Positions 12,721-23,780 of a stretch of 64,000 bases of DNA are shown piece after piece. The stretch is from Mixophyes australis (taxonomy: Eukaryota > Chordata > Amphibia > Anura > Limnodynastidae): contig JAVHZZ010000004.1 in assembly GCA_036250195.1 (NCBI GenBank), positions 321,682,628 through 321,746,627 of the forward strand. Reading direction: 5' to 3'. The notes below the pieces were generated by a model. The model made no database searches and was not told the origin of the DNA. It worked only from the letters and a program-made list of their open reading frames with translations. Positions within the stretch are counted from its first letter, which is position 1, and every line of letters begins with the position of its first letter. A program made the translations under genes and the position numbers.

Positions 12721-15567
12721 ATGCCATTTACGACACGGAGTGGCAAGGAATGGCTTAGGCCCTGGCCCGTGTTCATGACTAGTGGTTCAGCTTCACCCAA
12801 GGATCTAAGCCCTCCTCCTCCCCCCCTCTAAAAAATTTAAGAGATTTAAGCTGTCATCAACAACACAGAAAACAACTCTGCCTTCTAAAGAGATGTCATC
12901 ACAAATCCCCAAGGCGAGTCCAAGGGTGTTGGTGGTTGCGAAGCCTGACCTTCCCATCACTTTACGGGAAGAGGTGGCTCCTTCCACCATTTGCAGCACG
13001 CCCTCTGCATATGCTGGAAGGATCACCCACAGTGCAGTTACAGATTTGGATAATGAAGGTGTCAATGTTATACACCGGTAGGAGGATATTGATGTAGCTG
13101 GCGCTGAGGAGGAACTTGACGAGGAGGATGCTGATGTGGTTATCTTAAATGAGGCACCAGGGGGGAAAACAGTTGTTGTCCATGGGATGAAAAAGCCCAT
13201 CATCATGCCTGGGCAGAAGACCAAAAAATCCACCTCTTCGGTCTTGAATTATTTCTATCCCAATCCGGACAACAATTGTATTGCCATATGTAGTTTATGT
13301 AAAGCTGCAATAAGCAGGGGTAAGGATCTTGGCCACCTAGGGACATCCTTCCTTCTACGTAACCTGAAGACCCTTCATAATTCAGTGTTTAGTTCAGGAA
13401 CTGTGGCTAGGACCGTCAGCAGTCCAGGGACACCTAAATCCCTTGGTCCTGTTTTATCCACACCAGCAACACCCTCCTCGTCAATTTCCTCCATGATCTC
13501 GATCAGAGATAGTCCTGCAGGCCATGTCACCGGCATGACTGAGTCCTCTTCAATCCGGGATTCTTCCGGAGGATCCTGCAGCGGTACGCCTACAACTGCC
13601 GCTGCTGCTGTTGCTGCTGGTAGTCGGTCATCTTCCCAGAGGGGAAGTCGTAAGACCGCTACATCTTTCACTAAACAATTGACAGTACAACAGTCGTTTG
13701 CCATGAGCGCGAAGTACGACAGCAGTCATCCTATAGCAAAGCGGGTAACTGCATCCTTGACAGCTATGTTGGTGTTAGATGTGCGTCCGGTGTCCGCCAT
13801 CAGTGGAGTAGGATTTAGACGGTTGATGGAGGTATTGTGTCCCCGGTACCAAATCCTGTCTAGATTCCACTTCACTAGGCAAGCGATACCCAGGATGTAC
13901 AGAGAAGTACGAAAAAGTGTCCTCAGTGCTCTGAAAAATGCGGTTGTACCCACTGTCCACTTAACCACGGACATGTGGACAAGTGGTTTAGGGCAAACTA
14001 AGAACTATATGACTGTGACAGCCCACTGGGTAGATGCATCGCCTTCCGCAGCAACAGCAGCAGCTGCGTCAGTAGCAGCATCTCTGAAACGCCTGCTCGT
14101 TCCAAGGCAGGCAACGTTGTGTATCACCGGTTTCAGTAAGAGGCACAACGCTGAAAACCTCTTAGAGAAACTGAGGGAAATCATTTCGCAGTGGCTTACC
14201 CCACTTACACTCTCCTGGGAATTTGTGGTGTCGGACAACGCCAGTAACACTGTGCAGGCATTACATATGGGCAATTTCCAGCATGTGCCATGTTTTGCCC
14301 ACACAATAAATTTGGTGGTGCAGCATTACCTGAAAAGTGACAGGGGTGTGCAGGATACGCTTGCGGTGGCCCACAAAATTGCTGGACACTTTCGTCATTC
14401 TGCCACTGCCTACCACAGACTCGAGCAACATCAGAAAAGCCTGAACCTGCCCTGCCATCACCTCAAACAAGAGGTTGTGATGCGCTGGAACTCCACCCTC
14501 TATATGCTGCAGAGGATGGAGGAGCAGCAAAAGGCCATTCAAGCCTACACAGCCACCACGACATAGGCAAAGGAGTGGGGATGCGCCTGAGTCAAGCGCA
14601 GTGGAGACTGATTTCCGTGTTGTGCAAGGTTCTCCAGCCATTTCAACTTGCCACACGAGAAGTCAGTTCCGACACTGCCAGCTTGAGTCAGGTGATTCCC
14701 CTGATCAGGCTGTTGCAGAAGCAGCTGGAGAAAAAGAGGGAGGAGCTGGTAAACCATTGTGATTCCACAAAGCATGTAGCTCTTGTGGATGAAGCCCTTC
14801 GTACGCTTTGCCAGGATCCGAGGGTGGTCACTCTTTTAAAGTCAGAGAAATACATTCTGGCCACCATGCTCGATCCTCGGTTTAAAGCGTATGTTGTGTC
14901 TCTGTTTCCGGCGGACACAAGTCTACAGCGGTGCAAAGACCTACTGGTCAGGCGATTGTCCTCTGAAGAGGACGGTGACATGCCAACAACTCCTCCTTCA
15001 TTTTCTTCCACACCTGTGGCTGCGAGGAAACAGCTGAGATTTCATAAACGACCCGCTGGCGGGGATGCAGAGAACATCTGGTCTGGACTGAAGGACCTGC
15101 CAACCATTGCTGACATGTCTAATGTTGCTGCATTGGATGCTGTCACCATTGAAAAAATGGTGGAGGATTACTTTGCTGACACCATCCAAGTAGACATGTC
15201 AGACAGTCCTTACTTTTACTGGCAGGAAAAAAAGGCAGTTTGGAAGCCACTGTACAAACTGGCTCTATTTTACCTGAGTTGTCCCCCCTTCAGTGTGTAC
15301 TCCGAAAGAGTTTTTAGTGCAGCGGGGAACCTGGTCAGTGAGCGGCGAAGGAGGTTGCTTCCGCAAAATGTTGAGAAGATGATGTTCATAAAAATGAATT
15401 ATCAATTCTTCAATCAAGACCAGCAATGGCCTCCAGAGACTACAGAGGGACCTGTGATTGTGGAGTCCAGCGGGGACGAATTGATAATGTGTGAGGATGA
15501 GGAAGTACACACTGAAGGGGGCGAGGAATCAGAGGATGAGGATGAGGACGACATCTTGCCTCAGTAG
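12721..15567 (+). pseudogene. hAT transposase pseudogene (element 1)
   Basis: The start at 12721 gives MPFTTRSGKE, matching MPFYTRSGKE of element 2, but this frame stops near 12831. Similarity resumes in another frame from about 12893, meets an in-frame TAG at 13079-13081, runs open from 13082 to 14566 (first internal ATG 13136), and then needs a one-base shift near 14550 to continue open to 15567. The protein would cut and rejoin the element's ends in the nucleus. Visible parts in order: a BED zinc finger after KKSTS (CSLC pair, but the first histidine of the H..H pair is asparagine, RNLKTLH), the TTDMWTS aspartate, SDNASN aspartate, CFAH, RWNST, and the C-terminal dimerisation region with YSERVFSAAGNLVSERRRR. 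The catalytic residues are all present, so decay has come from frame breaks and the finger mutation. It ends in an acidic tail. Confidence 0.92.
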
Positions 15568-16179
15568 AGCCAGTTTACTTTGTACAGGGAGAGATGAATT
15601 GCTTTTTTTGTGTGGGGGCCCAAACAAACCAATCATTTCAGCCACAGTTTTTTGGTAGGCCCTGTCGCTGAAATGATTGGTTTGTTAAAGTGTGCATGTC
15701 CTTTTTCCGCCACATAAGGGTGGGTGCAAGGGCCCAAGGACAATTCCATCTTGCACCTCTTTTTTTGGCATTATGTGTTTTTTGGGGCCTAGTTTTTCAG
15801 ACTGCCATCCTGTCTGCCACTGCAGTGCCACTCCTAGATGGGCCACGTGTTTGTGCCGCCCACTTGTGTCGCTTAGCTTACTCATCCAGCTACCTCGGTG
15901 CAACCTTTTGGCCTAAAAACAATATTGTGAGGTGTGAGGTGTTCAGAATAGACTGGAAATGAGTGAAAATGATTGTTATTGAGGATAATAATAGCGTAGG
16001 AGTGAAAAAAAATAAATCTTGATTTTACCAGTTTGTATGCTTTTTTTTAAAAAAAAAAACTGAACCCAAAACCCAAAACCTTGAGGGGGTGTTTTGGCAA
16101 AACACATTAGAACCTAAAACCTGAAGGTAATTAGAACCCAAAACCCACAACGCGAAAAAGTGGCCAGTGCACATCCCTA
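15568..16179. other. Right non-coding part of hAT element 1
   Basis: It contains an inverted repeat, AACCAATCATTTCAGC at 15628 against GCTGAAATGATTGGTT near 15668, which could fold into a strong hairpin just after the transposase stop. The terminal 120 bp is rich in AAAACCC and AACCTAAAAC words, the counterpart of the AAAACC tracts at the right ends of elements 2 and 3. Confidence 0.6.
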
Positions 16180-16187
16180 ATTAACAT
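16180..16187. repeat. Target-site duplication, right, hAT element 1
   Basis: ATTAACAT, identical to 11714-11721. Confidence 0.95.
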
Positions 16188-16496
16188 GCATTTTTTCAGC
16201 AAAGCATATTTATTTTATGCTTTAATTTGGGACAGTTGAGAGATACACATGTATGTTACCGTGAAAAATAATAAATGACTAATTAAAGTAAACTCCATAA
16301 AGTTCCCATCTTAAGTGTTGGTCCAGATTATAACCTTATCCTAAGCCCTAACTACATGTAGGTGTGGACATCACGTCTGTCATCCTATAACTTAACTTTA
16401 CCATGCTGGGATGCTAAATAAACTAGTTAAAATATGTAACACTGTGCAAGGTGAGCAGTACAAGAAAACGTGCCTTCCTAGCGCTGACTGTACCGA

Positions 16497-17105
16497 GTGT
16501 ACTGTCAGGGCACAGCTAGGGCACAATTAAGGCTGAATCATCATCTACACCCCTGCACTATACTGGCCTTCCAGAACTCTGTACCATATAGGTCTCAGCA
16601 TCTTGCTGACAACTGCACCAAAATGAGACCCACTATGCTTATTGTCCCTTTTGCTCCTATTGTCTCTCATTACCCCCTCCCTTTTAGAATGTATCTGTCA
16701 GGATCCTCTATCCTATGTCTGATGTCTGTCGACTCTCCATTCTCCTTGCTTGTCCCTGTCATGTCTTATGCTGAATTGTTTTTGTATGCCATGCAATATG
16801 GTTTTATTAATTGCATCCATGCATTTATCATTTTGTTTATCTGCACTGATGTTATGTCTACTGTTCTCATATGTATAATTCACTGTCTAGTCATCAGTTT
16901 GTCCTGCATCACTATGCAGTCTGTAAATTTGTGGCTGTTTGTTCATTATATAATTAAGTATTGTGTAATTGATGCATTAGTCATAGCTTTTTGTGTATTG
17001 CCTGATATTGTAAAAGTGTACTTTGTTCACCCATTTTGAACCATTGGACAATTTGTGATGCCTTATAAATAAAATATAATAATAATAACAATAACAATAA
17101 TAATA
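16497..17105 (+). mobile_element. LINE-like 3' tail (probably L2/CR1 group)
   Basis: A pyrimidine-rich stretch ends in GATGCCTTATAAATAAAATA followed by an (AATAAT)n-type tail (17070-17105). Tails of the form 'GCRCTTTATAAATAAA' plus a short simple repeat are typical of L2/CR1-like elements. A 180-codon open frame covers 16497-17039, but its composition is hydrophobic low-complexity and no reverse-transcriptase motif is visible, so I do not call a gene. The left boundary is unknown. Confidence 0.4.
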
Positions 17106-17794
17106 AGTGCTAGTAATTAACAATAACATTGTGCTTTATGTATGACTGTATTTGTTTAACTAACAGACATATTCACAATTTAAACTATCTGTTGTTATAC
17201 TCTTCTTAAATGTCTTGTTAATTTATTATCAATGTTTTTATCTCTCCGCTTTTCCACTGAAAAATATGAAATATGTACATGAAACGTTGGAAAACAAAAC
17301 CTTACGTTATATTATACAGAAAGATGACAGTTAGTGATGGCTGAGTTTTATCTCCCACATAATCATCTTCCACACATATAAAAAATTAAACATTTTGAAG
17401 GTAATGGGAGATCACAAGGAAAGGTTGACGAGTGTCAACACACCATGGACTAGTTTGTTTGCAGATCTACTGAATTCAATCCTGGTTCAGCTACTGGACC
17501 CAGTGAGATCAAATGCCATTGTTGTTGCAATCTCTGTACCACCTTTTGAAATCTCAAGAACATGGGGCATAACTGTCTGGGCTTTGTTGCCAACAGTGAG
17601 CCACTAAATAAAAACGCCTGGCACACTGTTATTCCAAGCTGACAGATTTTCCATATTACAATAAAGCTACAGCCTTCTCTTGTATCAGAACAGGAAAAAA
17701 ACTTGTTTAAGATAAATGATGGACAGTTATAGTAGACAGCAGATGACTGTTTTAAGATTTCTACAATGACTTGTTCATTTTCCATCTCTCTGTC

Positions 17795-18123
17795 TTCTGC
17801 TGCTTCTCCTCATTTCAACAATGTACCACCACCAATAGCTACACAGAAATGCCAGTTGCAAGTGACTGCTCAATTGCATGTGGCTGACAATGCTGTTGAC
17901 TTACAATAGGCTCATGCACTTTTCCCACCAACAGCTATAATTGTTTTTCCGCTACTTTATGTATCAAGTGTCCCCCACACCTCTTAGATTGTAAGCTCAT
18001 TTGGGCAGTCCATTTTTACCTTCCGTTTTAGCTTATTTTATATAATGTGTTTGTGCCATGACCCCCCAAAGTACAGCACTATGTAATATATCAGCTCTTT
18101 ATAAATGAAGGATAATAATTATG
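17795..18123 (+). mobile_element. Second LINE-like 3' tail
   Basis: It contains CACACCTCTTAGATTGTAAG followed by CTCATTTGGGCAG, then TACAGCACTATGTAATATAT and CTCTTTATAAATGAAGGATAATAATTATG. The same 'TGTAAGCTC...GGGCAG' then 'TATAAATAAATGATGATT' order closes the SINE at 30188-30513, which fits an L2-like LINE tail shared with its SINE. No coding part is present. Confidence 0.5.
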
Positions 18124-18223
18124 TAGCCCTGCTATCTCGTCAGTCTACAGACCTATAAAGAAAGCTATGGCAGCCACCAACTAACATATTTGTGGGGCTT
18201 AATTGGGTCATTGCAAGTAGTGG

Positions 18224-18231
18224 GTTATAAC
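18224..18231. repeat. Target-site duplication, left, hAT element 2
   Basis: GTTATAAC, repeated exactly at 24166-24173. Confidence 0.95.
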
Positions 18232-18248
18232 TAGAGATGGGCGGGTGT

Positions 18249-18316
18249 GGTTCTCCGAGAACCGAACCCACCCGAACTTTGGGTATCCGAGTACCGAGCT
18301 GAGCAGCTCGGTACTC
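18249..18316. repeat. Left subterminal hairpins of hAT element 2
   Basis: GGTTCTC-C-GAGAACC at 18249-18263 is a perfect 7-bp-arm palindrome. GAGTACCGAGCTG at 18289-18301 pairs perfectly with CAGCTCGGTACTC at 18304-18316 across a 2-base gap. Element 3 has decayed versions at the same places and element 1 has analogous CGGATT/AATCCG arms. Stems of this kind may be transposase-binding or strand-transfer structures; that is inference. Confidence 0.8.
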
Positions 18317-18384
18317 TCCCGCCCATTCCGAATCCAAATCGAGGCCGAACGTCATCGTGACGTCGTCGGATCTCGGGGCTCGGT

Positions 18385-18394
18385 TCTCGCGATA
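18385..18394. promoter_or_regulatory. CGCG-box-like motif, element 2
   Basis: TCTCGCGATA, 153 bp from the left end. It is the least decayed of the three boxes in the hAT elements. The sequence just downstream (CACAGCAATCCATCGCCATT, then TGACAGAGGAAGAGAGCAGG) is also conserved in element 3 and may hold the transcription start. Confidence 0.5.
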
Positions 18395-18580
18395 CTTCAA
18401 CTTTATGAATACACGCCTCCACAGCAATCCATCGCCATTTGACAGAGGAAGAGAGCAGGGTGTAGTCATAGGCTGATTAGAGCAGGGACAGAGAATACAA
18501 TATTGTTCTTGCAATTGCTCTAACCAAAATCGCTAGTGCAGAGAGGAGGATAGAGGTTTATTATTTTTTCTTAATATTTG

Positions 18581-20033
18581 GCACTTCCCAGTGCTTTTGG
18601 GGTGTCCCCCATAATTGTGCATAAATATTTCTGGCTGTCAAAAGTCATATCTGTCAGCAGTATCTACCAAATAATTTTTAGCACTCCTCAGTGCTTTTGG
18701 GGTGTCCTCCCTAATTGTGCATTAATATTTCTGGCTGTCAAAAGTCATAACTGTCAGCAGTATCTACTAAATAATTTTTAGCACTCCTCAGTGCTTTTGG
18801 GGTGTCCTCCCTAATTGTGCATTAATATTTCTGGCTGTCAAAAGTCATATCTGTCAGCAGTATCTACCAAATAATTTTTAGCACTCCTCAGTGCTTTTGG
18901 GGTGTCCTCCCTAATTGTGCATTAATATTTCTGGCTGTCAAAAGTCATAACTGTCAGCAGTATCTACCAAATAATTTTTAGCACTCCTCAGTGCTTTTGG
19001 GGTGTCCTCCCTAATTGTGCATTAATATTTCTGGCTGTCAAAAGTCATATCTGTCAGCAGTATCTACCAAATAATTTTTAGCACTCCTCAGTGCTTTTGG
19101 GGTGTCCTCCCTAATTGTGCATTAATATTTCTGGCTGTCAAAAGTCATATCTGTCAGCAGTATCTACTAAATAATTTTTAGCACTCCTCAGTGCTTTTGG
19201 GGTGTCCTCCCTAATTGTGCATTAATATTTCTGGCTGTCAAAAGTCATATCTGTCAGCAGTATCTACTAAATAATTTTTAGCACTCCTCAGTGCTTTTGG
19301 GGTGTCCTCCCTAATTGTGCATTAATATTTCTGGCTGTCAAAAGTCATAACTGTCAGCAGTATCTACTAAATAATTTTTAGCACTCCTCAGTGCTTTTGG
19401 GGTGTCCTCCCTAATTGTGCATTAATATTTCTGGCTGTCAAAAGTCATATCTGTCAGCAGTATCTACTAAATAATTTTTAGCACTCCTCAGTGCTTTTGG
19501 GGTGTCCTCCCTAATTGTGCATTAATATTTCTGGCTGTCAAAAGTCATATCTGTCAGCAGTATCTACTAAATAATTTTTAGCACTCCTCCGTGCTTTTGG
19601 GGTGTCCTCCCTAATTGTGCATTAATATTTCTGGCTGTCAAAAGTCATATCTGTCAGCAGTATCTACTAAATAATTTTTAGCACTCCTCAGTGCTTTTGG
19701 GGTGTCCTCCCTAATTGTGCATTAATATTTCTGGCTGTCAAAAGTCATAACTGTCAGCAGTATCTACTAAATAATTTTTAGCACTCCTCAGTGCTTTTGG
19801 GGTGTCCTCCCTAATTGTGCATTAATATTTCTGGCTGTCAAAAGTCATATCTGTCAGCAGTATCTACTAAATAATTTTTAGCACTCCTCAGTGCTTTTGG
19901 GGTGTCTTCCCTAATTGTGCATTAATATTTCTGGCTGTCAAAAGTCATAACTGTCAGCAGTATCTACTAAATAATTTTTAGCACTCCTCAGTGCTTTTGG
20001 GGTGTCCTCCCTAATTGTGCATTAATATTTCTG
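18581..20033. repeat. 100-bp tandem array, 14.5 units (left of transposase)
   Basis: Units start at 18581 and every 100 bp to 19881, with a 53-bp partial unit from 19981. The unit reads GCACTCCTCAGTGCTTTTGG, GGTGTCCTCCCTAATTGTGC, ATTAATATTTCTGGCTGTCA, AAAGTCATATCTGTCAGCAG, TATCTACTAAATAATTTTTA. Copies 2-14 differ at only a few positions, mainly CATAT/CATAA and TACCAA/TACTAA. The first unit is more diverged. Element 3 keeps only about 2.3 degenerate units (36665-36905), so the expansion is specific to this copy or its lineage. Confidence 0.98.
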
Positions 20034-20226
20034 AATGAGCAACCAGGTTCTGTCACCAGTCCTGATGTTAGTGTTCCCAGTACGTCATCTGGCCAAGGCG
20101 ATGTCAAACAACAGTGTTTTCAAATTAGTGCAAAAAACCTAAAACCCCCCAAAAAATTACTGTATTGAAGCGAAAAAGAAGTGTAACTGAGCAAAAGTTA
20201 AGTGACGATAAAAAAAAATTGCAAGC
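20034..20226 (+). other. Conserved leader with possible upstream coding segment
   Basis: The stretch is well conserved between elements 2 and 3. One frame reads TSPDVSVPSTSSG here and TSPDGSVPSTSSG in element 3; another reads VLKRKRSVTEQKLSDDKKK here and VLKRKRSVNEEKLTTDKKK in element 3. Differences that keep protein-like identity suggest an original N-terminal exon or upstream peptide, rich in lysine like a nuclear signal. The two frames do not join each other or the MPF start without shifts. Confidence 0.4.
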
Positions 20227-22995
20227 ATGCCATTCTACACACGCAGTGGCAAAGAGAGAATGAGGCCTTCACCTTTGGCTATTAGTGGCAGATCCCAAAA
20301 AGTTACCCAGCCTACAATTGGTGCACAACTACTGTTACGCGTCAAAGCCGAGCTGCAAGATAACAGTGAGGCATTACAGAAGAATATTTGCTCTGATTCA
20401 CAAATGACAACAATCCCTGTGGAGAGTCCATCCAACAGTGGGATGTCTAATTGTGAGCATTCTGCTGATGTGTGCCTTAATAGACCGAGTGTAGCCGGTG
20501 ATACCCAAATTGAGGATGCCACTTTGGAATTAGAAGAGGATGAGGGGGAGATTTGTGTAGGCGACGAGGGCGCTAATGAGGATGTTGATGAGGATGAGGT
20601 TGTTTGTGTAAGTCCTGCACCAGTGGCAGCAGTTCTGGCACGTGACAAGAAAAAGGCCATTGTCATGCCTGGGCATAAAACAAAAAAATCCACTTCTTAT
20701 GTGTGGAATTATTTCTACCCAAATCCAGACAACAATTGTATAGCCATTTGTAGTGTATGTCAAGCCACAGTCAGTCGAGGGAGGGAACTTAACCATCTTG
20801 GAACCTCGTCTATGTTACGCCATTTAACGAGAGTTCATGGCAAAGTGTTGGGAAAAGCTGAAAGATCTTCCCAAAAGAATACAAGCACTCCCTCATCAGC
20901 TAAGACCCTCCGCTCACCGACATATCGACGGCTACAAAATACACGCACCACACCATCCTCATCAATATCCTCAGTAGCGCTCGGAGTTAGCCCGGCATCC
21001 CACTTAAGGCTGGATGACTCCGGCACTATTATTGATTCCTCTGAAGAAAGCGTTAGTCCTGCTGCTGCTGTTGCTGCTGCTGGGGGTGAATCGTCATCCC
21101 AGAGGCAGGTTAATAAAATGAGCAGTCCTACATTTCAGCAATTAATTGTGAAACAATCATTTGCGAGGGGAAGCAAATATGACAGCAGTCACCCAGTCGC
21201 CAAGCGAATGACAGACGCCATGGCTGCAATGTTAGTGTTAGATCTGCGTCCAATCTCCACAATAAACGCAGCTGGTTTTTCACAGTTAATTGAGGTTTTG
21301 TGTCCGCGTTACAGAATTCCATCGCGACACCATTTCTCCCGTAAAGCTATTCCACAACTATACCAAAAAGTGTGTAAAAATGTAGAGATTGCGCTGAAAA
21401 ATGCCATTCTGCCCACTGTTCACTTAACCACAGATATGTGGACAAGTGGAAGTGGCCAAACCAAAGACTATATGACTGTGACAGCCCACTGGGTTGGTCA
21501 TTCACCTTCACCAGCAGGAACAGCAGCAGCATGTACACCACTACGTAACATTTGTCACAGGCAGGCCACTCTTTGTATCACCGGCTTCACTAACAGGCAT
21601 ACGGCTGACAATTTGTTACGCAAACTGAGAGATGTGATTGATGCATGGCTTATACCACTCGGACTCTCCCGAGGGTATGTCATTTCAGATAACGCCAACA
21701 ATATAGTGCGAGCATTACAGCTGGGTGATTTCCAACATATTCCCTGTTTTGCTCACACCATCAACTTGGTGGTGCAGAGCTTCCTACAAAATAACCGTGA
21801 GGTGCAGGAGATGCTTTCGGTGGCCCGTAAAATTTCAGGCCATTTCAGGCATTCAGCCACAGCATGTAGGAGATTACAGCAGCTCCAAGAGCAGTTTAAC
21901 TTGCCCTGCCACCAACTTAAGCAAGAGGTGGTAACTCGGTGGAATTCCACCCTGTACATGCTTCAGAGGATGGAGGAACAGCGCAAAGCCATCCAAGCAT
22001 ATTGCACAAGCCATGACATTGGGAAAGGAGTGGGGATGTATTTCACTCTTGCACAGTGGGGAATCCTTTCAGTGCTGTGCAAGGTGCTGAAACCATTTGA
22101 AGTTGTGACGTGTGAGGTGAGTGCAGACTCTGCTAGTTTGAGCCAAGTCATTCCTTTAATTAGACTATTGGAAAAGCAGCTTGAGAAAATGAAGGAGGAG
22201 CTGAAAGCAAGCAATTCAGCAAAGTATGTTGGCCTTGTCAATCAAGTACTTCATTCGCTTCACAATGATCCTCGAGTTATTAAGATCTTGAACTCGGATC
22301 AGTACGTTTTGGCCACTGTGCTTGATCCAAGGTTTAAAACCTACATTGAGTATTTACTTGTAAATGAGCGAGATGTGAACTTTTGCAAGGAGCTATTGCT
22401 CAGCAAGTTGGCCGCTGAACTGGTCCTCGGCTTGACGACGTGTCCTCCTTCACTTTCTCAAGCTGTTGCTCATAAAAAATAAAATTTCCAAAAAAGAAGC
22501 AGGGAAGACACAGGGGGCAGACCAGAACAATTTAACATCTGGGCTGGTTTGAAGGATTTTTCAAAAAAATCTGTCACTTTGCCCATAACTCCATCTAATA
22601 TGAGTATAAACATGCAAAGGATGGTGGAGGATTACTTTCAAGAGGTAGTTGATATGGAAATGTCAGACAGTCCCTTTCCTTACTGGGAAGAAAAGCAGGC
22701 CATTTGGAAACCCATGTACAAACTTGCTTTGCAATACCTAAGCTGCCCACCCTCCAGTGTGTACTCTGAACGAGTGTTCAGCACAGCAGGGAACTTAGTC
22801 AGTGATCGCCGTAGAAGGTTACTTCCCAAAAATGTGGAGAAAATGATGTTTATAAAAATGAACTACATCTTCCACGATGAAGGCCTTCACCATCTAAGAC
22901 ATCCAAGCACTGACTGTTCTCTAATGGTGGATTCAAGCGGCGATGAATTGATAGTCTGTGATGATGACGTACACACTGATGAGGGTGAGGATTAA
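20227..22995 (+). pseudogene. hAT transposase (element 2), one premature stop
   Basis: This is an open frame of 751 codons, a TAA at 22480-22482, then the same frame continues to the stop at 22993-22995, about 921 residues in all. Without the stop, the similarity to element 1 is unbroken across this point (NIWAGLKD against NIWSGLKD downstream). The N-terminal 150 residues include the acidic run LELEEDEGE. The BED zinc finger is at residues 150-210 with W157/F, the CSVC pair near 174-177 and LRHLTRVH (H near 199 and 204). Catalytic and fold motifs are TTDMWTS (D403), ISDNANN (D488), CFAHTINLVVQ (C507, H510), RWNST (R571, W572) and YSERVFSTAGNLVSDRRRR (E848, counting the stop as a codon). The protein family binds the element's ends and performs cut-and-paste transposition; host genes of the ZBED type derive from it. 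The start is chosen because MPF(Y/N/T)T is conserved in all three elements. Confidence 0.94.
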
Positions 22996-23009
22996 GCTGA
23001 AGATGATGC

Positions 23010-23200
23010 CGATAACATCTTTTTAAAACTTTCTATGTAAGTGTAGGGTGCAATCTACCCCCAAAGAGGAAAGGGACTTGTGGCATTTCCATATCACATA
23101 CCATCTTGAAAGGCTGCTGTTAGGGCAATTTATCCTTAAGGGTAGGGTGTCATAGACAGAGTGACCCTAAACTGGCTTTGTCCATTTTTCATAATATTGT
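23010..23200. other. 3' UTR-like part of hAT element 2
   Basis: This short non-coding stretch follows the transposase stop. It contains two related GTGTAGGGTG(C/T)AAT-type words (23041 and 23140), and the same word returns at 23806. It therefore looks like the edge of the downstream array's ancestral unit. Confidence 0.45.
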
Positions 23201-23780
23201 ACAGTCTATAATGGCTGAATTTTTGGGTATTTTATACAAGTGGAGGGGGGCCTAGAGAGACAGAAACCAAACTGGCTTTCTCCATGTCAATTAATATTGT
23301 ACAGTCTATAATGGCTGAATTTTTGGGTATTTTATACAAGTGGAGGGGGGCCTAGAGAGACAGAAACCAAACTGCTTTCTCCATGTCAATTAATATTGTA
23401 CAGTCTATAATGGCTGAATTTTTTGGTATTTTATACAAGTGAAGGGGGGCCTAGAGAGACAGAAACCAAACTGGCTTTCTCCATGTCAATTAATATTGTA
23501 CAATTTATAATGGCTGAATTTTTGGGTATTTTATACAAGTGGAGGGGGGCCTAGAGAGACAGAAACCAAACTGGCTTTCTCCATGTCAATTAATATTGTA
23601 CAGTCTATAATACCTGAATTTTTTGGTATTTTATAGAAGTGGAGGGGGGCCTAGAGAGACAGAAACCAAACTGGCTTTCTCCATGTCAATTAATATTTAA
23701 CAGTCTATAATGGCTGAATTTTTTGGTATTTTATACAAGTGGAGGGGGGCCTTGAGAGACAGAAACCAAACTGGCTTTTT
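23201..23780. repeat. 100-bp tandem array, about 6 units (right of transposase)
   Basis: Units start at ACAGTCTATAATGGCTGAAT near 23201, 23301, 23400, 23500, 23600 and 23700. Each continues with TTTTGGGTATTTTATACAAG, TGGAGGGGGGCCTAGAGAGA, CAGAAACCAAACTGGCTTTC and TCCATGTCAATTAATATTGT. The sequence is unrelated to the left array but the period is the same. Element 3 has a diverged counterpart with a period of about 103 bp (37970-38400). Confidence 0.96.

Larger units (their letters stand above)
11722..16179 (+). mobile_element. hAT element 1 (4.46 kb, BED-finger type)
   Basis: The element begins CAGGGATGAGCAG and ends GTGCACATCCCTA; the ends are imperfect inverted repeats flanked by a perfect 8-bp duplication. 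The order inside is: GC-rich left subterminal region with short hairpins, a TCTTGCGAGA box at 11862, a 37-bp array, a 50-bp array, the transposase pseudogene, and a right end rich in AAAACCC words. The intact flanking duplication and the conserved catalytic residues suggest insertion by its own type of transposase and later decay of the gene. Elements 2 and 3 are relatives with the same plan but different arrays. Confidence 0.93.

Noticed and set aside
12805..13233. 142-codon minus-strand frame opposite the hAT element 1 transposase
   Set aside because: It is antisense to a recognisable transposase; its serine run comes from the acidic GAGGAG-type codons on the plus strand.
16497..17039. 180-codon plus-strand frame
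   Set aside because: It has a hydrophobic, low-complexity composition, no domain, and lies in what looks like a LINE 3' region.
18581..20033. CRISPR-like array
   Set aside because: Whole 100-bp units repeat head to tail without unique spacers, inside a eukaryotic transposon.
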